Positions 56,201 to 64,000 of a stretch of DNA of 64,000 nt are shown piece by piece. The notes beneath the pieces were generated by a model that worked only from the letters and a program-made list of their open reading frames with translations, made no database searches and had not been told where the DNA came from. The first letter of the stretch is position 1; the number at the start of each line of letters is the position of its first letter. The translations under genes and the position numbers were made by a program. The DNA comes from Bufo bufo (Eukaryota > Chordata > Amphibia > Anura > Bufonidae). The stretch spans positions 411,670,299 through 411,734,298 of the forward strand of contig NC_053392.1 of NCBI RefSeq assembly GCF_905171765.1. Direction: 5' to 3'.

Positions 56201-56631
56201 AACACAGCTGTGTCACGGCCAGCTCCTCTGAGGGCAGGGTTAGCATGGCAGAGATGTGGAAAAGTTTTGTCACCACGCCACAGCTAACTGCACCACCACC
56301 TGATACGGAACGTGTTAGCAGGAGGCAACATTTCACTAACATGGTAAAACAGTACCTGTGCACACCCCTCCACGTACTGACTGATGGTTCGGCCCCATTC
56401 AACTTCTGGGTCTCCAAATTGTCCACGTGGCCAGAGCTAGCCTTTTATGCCTTGGAGGTGCTGGCCTGCCTGGCGGCCAGCATTTTTTCTGAACGTGTAT
56501 TCAGCACGGCAAGGGGCGTCATTACAGACAAACGCAGCCGCCTGTCTACAGCCAATGTGGACAAGCTGACGTTCATAAAAATGAACCAGGCATGGATCCC
56601 ACAGGACCTGTCCATCTCTTGTGCAGATTAG
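53227..56631 (+). pseudogene. hAT-2 transposase, several stops and frameshifts
   Basis: Begins at ATG 53227 (MRKTSSKGRGRGHSRGG) and ends at 56631 (MNQAWIPQDLSISCAD). It keeps the same domains as hAT-1: BED finger (CTLCHQSL, HLHAKH), LTTDTWTSKHG core, VVCDNGRNLVAALG, and hATC with ERVFSTARGVITDK. It also retains the VPTRWNSTLHML block absent from hAT-1 (near 55335-55375). In-frame stops are at about 53536, 54184, 54249, 54497 and 56008, with frameshifts near 54890 and 55305. The long antisense frame 55410-56426 is a shadow of the acidic GAG/GAA-rich part. Confidence 0.9.
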
Positions 56632-56679
56632 ACATTAACTACCTCCCCTTAGCCATATATTATTGTACTCCAGGGCACT

Positions 56680-58195
56680 TCCTCATTCAATCCTATTTTT
56701 ATTTTGATTTTACCATTATATTGCGGGGCAACCCAAAGTTGAATGAACCTCTCCTCTGTCTGGGTGCCGGGGCCTAAAAATATCTGACAGTGGCCTGTTC
56801 CAGTGGTGGGTGACATGAAGCCTGATTCTCTGCTATGACATGAAGACTGATTCTCTGCTGACATGAAGCCAGTTTCTCTGCTATGGGACCTCTCTCCTCT
56901 GCCTGGGTGCCTGGGCCTAAGTATGTGACAATGGACTGTTCCAGTGGTGGGTGACATGAAGCCTGAGTCTCTGCTATGACATGAAGACTGATTCTCTGCT
57001 GACATGAAGCCTGAAACTCTGTTATGGGACCTCTCTCCTCTGTCTGGGTGCCGGGGCCTAAAAATATCTGACAGTGGCCTGTTCCAGTGGTGGGTGACAT
57101 GAAGCCTGATTCTCTGCTATGACATGAAGACTGATTCTCTGCTGACATGAAGCCTGAATATCTGTTATGGGACCTCTATCCTCTGTCTGGGTGCCGGGGC
57201 CTAAAAATATCTGACAGTGGCCTGTTCCAGTGGTGGGTGACATGAAGCCTGATTCTCTGCTATGACATGAAGACTGATTCTCTGCTGACATGAAGCCTGA
57301 ATCTCTGTTATGGGACCTCTCTCCTCTGTCTGGGTGCCGGGGCCTAAAAATATCTGACAGTGGCCTGTTCCAGTGGTGGGTGACATGAAGCCTGATTCTC
57401 TGCTATGACATGAAGACTGATTCTCTGCTGACATGAAGCCTGAATCTCTGTTATGGGACCTCTATCCCCTGTCTGGGTGCCGGGGCCTAAAAATATCTGA
57501 CAGTGGCCTGTTCCAGTGGTGGGTGACATGAAGCCTGATTCTCTGCTATGACATGAAGACTGATTCTCTGCTGAGTCGCTGACATGAAGCCTGAATCTCT
57601 TTTATGGGACCTCTCTCCTCGGTCTGGGTGCCGCGGCCTAAAAATATCTGACAGTGGCCTGTTCCAGTGGTGGGTGACATGAAGCCTGATTCTCTGCTAT
57701 GACATGAAGACTGATTCTCTGCTGAGTCGCTGACTTGAAGCCAGATTCTATGTTATGGGACCTCTCTCCTCTGTCTGGGTGTCGGGGCCTAAATTATATG
57801 ACAATGGACTGTACCAATGTTGGGTGACGTGAAGCATGATTCTCTGCTATGACATGAAGACTGATTCTCTGCTGACATGAAGCCAGATTCTATGTTATGG
57901 GACCTCTCTCCTCTGTCTGGGTGCCGGGGCCTAAATTATATGACAATGGACTGTTCCAATGTTGGGTGAAATGAAGCATGATTCTCTGCTATGACATGAA
58001 GACTGATTCTCTGCTGACATGAAGCCTGAATCTCTGCTATGGGACCTCTCTCCTCTGCCTGGGTGCCTGGGCCTAAATATCTGACAATGGACTGTTCCAG
58101 TGGTGGGTGACGTGAAGCCTGATTCTCTGCTATGACATGAAGACTGATTCTCTGCTGACATGAAGCCTGATTCTCTGCTATGGGACCTCTCTCCA
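56680..58195. repeat. hAT-2 array on the 3' side (~143 bp units)
   Basis: About ten units of 143 bp with 'gtgggtgacatgaagcctga', 'tgggacctctctcctctg' and 'gtgccggggcctaaaaatat' (for example at 57061, 57204, 57347). In reverse it matches elements of the hAT-1 93 bp unit (gaggagagaggtccc, gcagagaatcaggc, cacccaccac), so the two arrays are homologous. Confidence 0.85.
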
Positions 58196-58479
58196 ATTGA
58201 TATTGGTTAATTTTTATTTATTTTATTTTTATTTTTATTCATTTCCCTATCCACATTTGTTTGCAGGGGATTTAACTAAATTTTTCTGCCTTTTGCAGCC
58301 CTCTAGCCCTTTCCTGGGCTGTTTTACAGGCTTTTTAGTGCCGAAAAGTTTGGGTCCCCATTGACTTCAATGGGGTTCGGGACGAAGTTCGGGTCGGGTT
58401 CGGATCCCGAACTCGAACATTTCCGGGAAGTTCGGCCGAACTTCTCGAACCCGAACATCCAGGTGTTCGCTCAACTCTA

Positions 58480-58987
58480 ATTGATAGTCAATTCTTCCCA
58501 CTTCGACATGAAGAGGTTGGCATAGCTGGGGGGCAAACCTGGTGCCCATGGCTGTCCCAGTGGTCTGGAGATAGTAATCTGCAACAAAATAAAAATAATT
58601 ATGTTTTAAAATCAGTTCTACACCCTCTGCTATAAAATTAATTTGTTCATCATAAAATAATTTACTGTTTTTAAGTTGGCTGTTCATCGCTGCTACTCCC
58701 TGTGTGTGATCAATTGATGTATATAATGTTTGGACATCTAAAGTACCCAAAATCCATTGGGAATCATATTTTAACTTTTCAATAATTTCTACTACTTGAG
58801 TTGTGTCTTTAATATAAGATCTAGTTTTTTTGACAACAGGTTGGAGTAGATTATCTATGTATTGAAAAAGATTTGCCGTTAATGAACCAATTCCCGAAAT
58901 AATGGGGCAGCCTGGTGGTTTAACTGGATTTTTGTGGACTTTGGGTAAACAATAAAAGACAGGGAGTTTGCATTGTTTGTCTAAGAT
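58480..58987 (-). pseudogene. PLE-2 reverse transcriptase, N-terminal half
   Basis: Frame 58980-58490 has the Penelope RT signatures: FYCLPKVHKNPVKPPGCPII, SGIGSLTANLFQYID, GTLDVQTLYTSIDHTQG (first catalytic Asp) and TTGTAMGTRFAP. A run of six C on the coding strand just after FAP causes a +1 shift; the next frame reads SYANLFMSKWEELT, the expected continuation. The hAT-2 insertion follows immediately, and the RT resumes at 51480. Confidence 0.88.
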
Positions 58988-59242
58988 TAGGGATGAGCGA
59001 ACCCGAACTGTATAGTTCGGGTTCGTACCGAATTTTGGGGTGTCCGTGACACAGACCCGAACCCGAACATTTTCGTAAAAGTCTGTGTTCGGGTTCGGTG
59101 TTCGGCGCTTTCTTGGCGCTTTTTGAAAGGCTGCAAAGCAGCCAATCAACAAGCGTCATACTACTTGCCCCAAGAGGCCATCACAGCCTTGCCTACTATT
59201 GGCATGGCTGTGATTGGCCAGTGCAGCATGTGACCCAGCCTC

Positions 59243-59250
59243 TATATAAG
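59243..59250 (+). promoter_or_regulatory. hAT-3 transposase TATA box
   Basis: TATATAAG in the same context as hAT-2 (cttgggtcacgt downstream, gtgattggccag upstream). Confidence 0.55.
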
Positions 59251-59504
59251 CTTGGGTCACGTTGCGCTGCACGTCACTCTGCTGATTGAAGCATAGGGAG
59301 AGGTTGCTGCTGCGACGTTAGGGCGAGATTAGGCAGATTAACTCCTCCAAAAGACTTCATTCTGTGATCGATCGGCAGCTGTGGATCATTGAAGTGCTAA
59401 TATTGACTTGCTCACTTTTTTGAGGCTGCCCAGAGCGTTTTTAGATCACTTTTTTTCTGGGGTGATCGGCGGCCATTTTGTGACTTGTGGTGCGCCAGCA
59501 CAAG

Positions 59505-61090
59505 CTATCACCAAGTGTATTTAACCATCAATAGTGTGGTTATTTTGTGCTATATCCTACATCAGCTGCAGGCTGAGCCTGTGTCACCGAAGTGCATTTA
59601 ACCATCAACAGTCTGGTTATTTTTTGGCCATATACTACATCAGCTGCAGGCTGAGCCTGTGTCACCGAAGTGCATTTAACCATCAACAGTCTGATTATTT
59701 TTTGGCCATATACTACATCTGGTGCAGGCTGAGCCTGTGTCACCCAAGTGCATTTAACCATCAACAGTGTGGTTATTTTTTAGCCAAATACTACATCAGG
59801 GGCAAGTTGAGACATTTCTATTCAACCAAATCTGTACTGTTTTAGCTGGTCAAGTTATTTGTAGTGACCGTAAAAGCACACTTTTTGTTCTGGGTTGAAA
59901 AACTATTCCCAAATTTGCCATTCTCAAAATAACTAGTTTCTGGTATATGAGGCCTACTTGAAATCTATCCCAAAAAGGATATCTTACATTGAAGGTGCTG
60001 ATAGTGTCATTCAGAAAAACCTAAGACACACGCTACCGTGCAGATAGAAGTCTGATTCTGTGATTAAACAAATACCTGTCACACAGCGCAAAAAAAAAAA
60101 AACAGGCCTCACATCTCTATTCAACCAAATCTGTACTGTTTTAGCTGGTCAAGTTATTTGTAGTGACCGTAAAAGCACATTTTTTTTTCTGGGTTGAAAA
60201 ACTATTCCCAAATTTGCCATTCTCAAAATAACTAGTTTCTGGTATTTGAGGCCTACTTGAAATCTATCCCAAAAAGGATATCTTACATTGAAGGTGCTGA
60301 TAGTGTCATTCAGAAAAACCTAAGACACACGCTACCGTGCAGATAGAAGTCTGATTCTGTGATTAAACCTATACCTGTCACACAGCGCAAAAAAAAACAG
60401 GCCTCACATCTCTATTCAACCAAATCTGTACTGTTTTAGCTGGTCAAGTTATTTCTAGTGACCGTAAAAGCACATTTTTTTTTCTGGGTTGAAAAACTAT
60501 TCCCAAATTTGCCATTCTCAAAATAACTAGTTTCTGGTATTTGAGGCCTACTTGAAATCTATCCCAAAAAGGATATCTTACATTGAAGGTACTGATAGTG
60601 TCATTCAGAAAAACCTAAGACACACGCTACCGTGCAGATAGAAGTCTGATTCTGTGATTAAGCCTATACCTGTCACACAGCGCAAAAAAAAAACAGGCCT
60701 CACATTTCTATTTAACCAAATCTGTACTGTTTTAGCTGGTCAAGTTATTTGTAGTGACCGTAAAAGCAGACTTTTTGTTCTGGGTTGAAAAACTATTCCC
60801 AAATTTGCCATTCTCAAAATAACTAGTTTCTGGTATTTGAGGCCTACTTGAAATCTATCCCAAAAAGGATATCTTACATTGAAGGTGCTGATAGTGTCAT
60901 TCAGAAAAACCTAAGACACACGCTACCGTGCAGATAGAAGTCTGATTCTGTGATTAAACCTATACCTGTCACATAGCGCAAAAAAAAAACAGGCCTGACA
61001 TGTCTATTCAACCAATTTGTAGTGACCGTAAAAGCACATTTTTTGTTCTGGGTTGAAAAACTATTCCCAAATTTGCCATTCTCAAAATTG
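59505..61090. repeat. hAT-3 leader arrays
   Basis: 59505-59820: ~89 bp units with 'atcaacagtctggttatttt'. 59821-61010: four ~298 bp units starting 'ttcaaccaaatctgtactgt' (59821, 60120, 60417, 60712), with a partial fifth. They share 'gcgcaaaaaaaaacaggcctc' style blocks with hAT-2, but copy number and spacing differ. Confidence 0.85.
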
Positions 61091-61103
61091 GTGAACGGGA
61101 ACA

Positions 61104-63903
61104 ATAAGGAAAACATCTAATAAGGGACGCGGACGCGGACGTGGACATGGTCGTGGTGGTGTTAGTGGACCCTCTGGTGCTGGGAGAGGACGTGGCCGTT
61201 CTGCCACAGCCCCACTTCCTAGTGAACCAACTACCTCAGGTCCCAGTAGCCAGCAGAATTTACAGCGATATTTGGTGGGGCCCAATGCCGTTCTAAGGAT
61301 GGTAAGGCCTGAGCAGGTACAGGCATTAGTCAATTGGGTGGCCGACAGTGGATCCAGCACGTTCACATTATCTCTCACCCAGTCTTCTGCAGAAAGCGCA
61401 CAGATGGCGCATGAAAACCAAGCCCATCGGTCTGTCACATCACCCCCATGCATATCAGGGAAACTGTCTGAGCCTCAAGTTATGCAGCAGTCTCTTATGC
61501 TGTTTGAAGACTCTGCTGCCAGGGTTTCCCAAGGGCATCCACCTAGCCCTTCCCCAGGGGTGGAAGAGATAGAATGCACTAACGCACAACCACTTATGTT
61601 TCCTGATGATGAGGACATGGGAATACCACCTCAGCACGTCTCTGATGATGACGAAACACAGGTGCCAACTGCTGCGTCTTTCTGCAGTGTGCAGACTGAA
61701 CAGGAGGTCAGGGATCAAGACTGGGTGGAAGACGATGCAGGGGACGATGAGGTCCTAGACCCCACATGGAATGAAGGTCGTGCCACTGACTTTCAGAGTT
61801 CGGAGGAAGAGGCAGTGGTGAGACCGAGCCAACAGAGTAGCAAAAGAGGGAGCAGTGGGCAAAATCAGAACACCCACCGCCAAGAGACTCCGCCTGCTAC
61901 TGACCGCCGCCATCTGGGACCGAGCACCCCAAAGGCAGCTTCAAGGAGTTCTCTGGCATGGCACTTCTTCAAACAATGTGCTAACGACAAGACCCGAGTG
62001 GTTTGCACGCTGTGCCATCAGAGCCTGAAGCGAGGCATTAACGTTCTGAACCTTAGCACAACCTGCATAACCAGGCACCTGCATGCAAAGCATGAACTGC
62101 AGTGGAGTAAACACCTTAAAAACAAGGAAGTCACTCAGGCTCCCCCTGCTACCTCTTCTGCTGCTGCCGCCTTGGCCTCTTCTGCTGCTGCCGCCGCCTC
62201 AGCCTCTTCTGCTGCTGCTGCCGCCGCCTCGGCCTCTTCCTCTGCCTCTGGCACCTGCCGCCCAGCAAACATGGTATGTACCACCAACACCACCACCTCC
62301 GTCACCAAGCATCTCAACCATGTCACACGGCAGCGTTCAGCTCTCCATCTCACAAACATTTGAGAGAAAGCGTAAATTCCCACCTAGCCACCCTCGATCC
62401 CTGGCCCTGAATGCCAGCATTTCTAAACTACTGGCCTATGAAATGCTGTCATTTAGGCTGGTGGACACAGACAGCTTCAAATAGCTCATGTCGCTTGCTG
62501 TCCCACAGTATGTTGTTCCCAGCCGGCACTACTTCTCCAAGAGAGCAGTGCCTTCCCTGCACACACAAGTGTCCGATAAAATCAAGTGTGCACTGCGCAA
62601 CGCCATCTGTGGCAAGGTCCACCTAACCACAGATACGTGGACCAGTAAGCAGTAAGCTCTGGGACTAGCCGGTTTGACGCACATCCCTTGCCTGGCGCAT
62701 GTGCTGAATTTGGTGGTGCAGAAGTTCATTCGCAACTACCCCGACATGTCAGAGCTGCTGCATAAATTGCGGGCCATCTGTTCGCGCTTCCGGCGTTCAC
62801 ACCCTGCCGCTGCTCGCCTTCCCGCTCCCCGCCTCATATGCGACGTACCCACCAGGTGGAAATCCACCTTGCATATGCTGGACAGACTGTGCGAGCAGCA
62901 GCAGGCCATAGTGGAGTTTCAGCTGCAGCACGACCGGGTCAGTCGCACTGTGGATCAGACACACCTCACCACCAATGACTGGGCCTCCATGCGAGACCTG
63001 TGTGCCCTGTTGCATTGTTTCGAGTACTCCACCAACATGGCCAGTGGCGATGACGCCGTTATCAGCGTTACAATACCACTTCTATGTCTCCTTGAGAAAA
63101 CACTTAGGGCGATGATGGAAGAGGAGGTGGCCCAGGAGGAAGAGGAGGAAGAGGGGTCATTTTTAGCACTTTCAGGCCAGTATCTTCGAAGTGACTCAGA
63201 GGGAGGTTTTTTGCAACACCAGAGGCCAGGTACAAATGTGGCCAGACAGGGCCCACTACTGGAGGACGAGGAGGACGAGGATGAGGAGGAGGTGGAGGAG
63301 GATGAGGATGAAGCATGTTCACAGCGGGGTGGCACCCAAAGCAGCTCGGGCCCATCACTGGTGCGTGGCTGGGGGGAAACACAGGACGATGACGATACGC
63401 CTCCCACAGAGGACAGCTTGTCCTTACCTCTGGGTAGCCTGGCACACATGAGCGACTACATGCTGCAGTGCCTGCGCAACGACAGCAGAGTTGCCCACAT
63501 TTTAACGTGTGCGGACTACTGGGTTGCCACCCTGCTGGATCCCCGGTACAAAGACAATGTGCCCACCTTACTACCTACACTGGAGCGTGATCGGAAGATG
63601 CGCGAGTACAAGCGCACGTTGGTAGACGGGCTACTGAGAGCATTCCCAAATGTCACAGGGGAACCAGTGGAAGCACAAGGCGAAGGCAGAGGAGGAGCAA
63701 GAGGTCGCCAACGCAGCTGTGTCACGCCCAGCTCCTCTGAGGGCAGGGTTAGCATGGCAGAGATGTGGAAAAGTTTTGTCAACATGCCACAGCTAATTGC
63801 ACCACCACCTGATACGGAACGTGTTAGCAGGAGGCAACATTTCACTAACATGGTGGAACCAGGCATGGATCCCACAGGACCTGTCCATCCCTTGTGCAGA
63901 TTA
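61104..63903 (+). pseudogene. hAT-3 transposase: lost start, two deletions, stop
   Basis: Homologous to hAT-2. The ATG position reads ATA (61104-61106), so the start is lost, though the frame is open to 62363. It keeps the BED finger and a Ser/Ala-rich stretch. A frameshift lies near 62250 and a TAG at 62482 (TDSFK-stop-LMS). At about 62652 a roughly 390 bp segment present in hAT-2 is missing (most of the region between the two core Asp). From 62674 a 433-codon frame follows, including VPTRWKSTLHMLDRL. Near 63855 another deletion of about 220 bp removes the hATC region, joining FTNMVE to PGMDPTGP. Confidence 0.88.
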
Positions 63904-64000
63904 GATATTAACTACCTCCCCTTAACAATATATTATTCTACTCCAGGGCACTTCCTCATTCAATACTATTTTTAATTTCATTTTACCATTATATTGCGGG

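Larger units (their letters stand above)
51481..58479 (+). mobile_element. hAT-2: complete but degenerate relative of hAT-1
   Basis: A 7.0 kb element with TAGGGATGAGCGAAC at 51481 and ...GTTCGCTCAACTCTA ending 58479. The flanks ATTAATGG (51473-51480) and ATTGATAG (58480-58487) agree at six of eight positions, an aged 8 bp duplication. Same plan as hAT-1, in the opposite orientation: promoter, arrays, transposase, array, end. Inserted in the RT of PLE-2. Confidence 0.9.
48843..58987 (-). mobile_element. PLE-2: Penelope-like element split by hAT-2, cut by hAT-3
   Basis: Minus-strand pieces: RT N-terminal half 58987-58480; after removing hAT-2, the RT palm to GIY-YIG at 51480-50365; 3' UTR 50364-49790; hammerhead-like motif 49787-49721; terminal region to 48843, where it meets PLE-1. 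The RT frame is continuous across the hAT-2 site. The upstream part continues beyond hAT-3 and probably lies outside the window. Confidence 0.8.
58988..64000 (+). mobile_element. hAT-3: third hAT copy, runs off the window
   Basis: Starts TAGGGATGAGCGAACCCGAAC at 58988, just 508 bp from hAT-2 and in the same orientation. The presumed left duplication is TCTAAGAT (58980-58987); the right end is outside. It follows hAT-2 closely over promoter, arrays and transposase, and the last bases match hAT-2 near 56728. Confidence 0.88.

Noticed and set aside
55410..56426. 338-codon minus-strand frame, rich in Ser and Arg
   Set aside because: It is antisense to the hAT-2 transposase; the poly-Ser comes from the complement of GAG/GAA/GAT-rich acidic codons. 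The same shadow appears in hAT-1 and hAT-3.

Overview
This 64 kb window is almost wholly made of nested transposable elements. I found no host protein-coding gene, rRNA, tRNA or CRISPR array. The mix of families points to a vertebrate with a large, repeat-rich genome, most likely an anuran amphibian. That mix is L1-type LINEs, Penelope-like elements with GIY-YIG domains, a chromovirus and a Gmr1-like Ty3/gypsy element, hAT, Tc1 and Harbinger-like elements, and long AT-rich repeats with 'aacccctcaggtgaac'-type blocks. The organism is inferred from repeat content only.

Layout. 1-7.8 kb: a plus-strand Penelope-like 3' region with a hammerhead-like ribozyme, a fold-back element split by a Harbinger-type MITE, an almost complete Tc1/mariner copy (3744-4953), a solo-LTR-like unit and a 1.35 kb hairpin MITE. 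7.8-13.6 kb: a 5'-truncated chromovirus (gag, protease, RT, RNase H, integrase, chromodomain, 3' LTR) carrying a solo LTR (11371-12512) with a 5 bp target duplication. 13.6-16.1 kb: a long AT-rich anuran-type repeat. 16.1-40.1 kb: one old minus-strand L1 (L1-A) split by three later insertions: a second L1 (L1-B, 17387-22976), a Gmr1-like gypsy element whose integrase precedes RT (23588-28862), and a 9.7 kb hAT transposon (29454-39200). Each insertion has a recognisable target-site duplication, and L1-A sequence continues across each junction.

40.1-44.5 kb: a TIR element with a minisatellite core, then several minisatellite fields and a perfect 43 bp palindrome. 44.5-59 kb: two minus-strand Penelope-like elements (PLE-1, PLE-2) with GIY-YIG domains and hammerhead-like motifs. 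PLE-1 contains a reverse copy of the AT-rich repeat. PLE-2 is split by two degenerate hAT copies (51481-58479, and 58988 to the window end) related to the intact-ORF copy at 29-39 kb.

The hAT family is the most striking system here. All three copies share the same terminal repeats, a core promoter near the transposase-side end, a long tandem array between that promoter and the transposase ATG, and (in the two complete copies) a second array between the transposase stop and the other end. The 29-39 kb copy has an uninterrupted 1076-codon transposase ORF and about 11 near-identical 227 bp units. However, it lacks about 43 codons containing the conserved TRW-type hAT block that its decayed relatives keep. 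All other coding regions in the window are damaged by stops, frameshifts or deletions.
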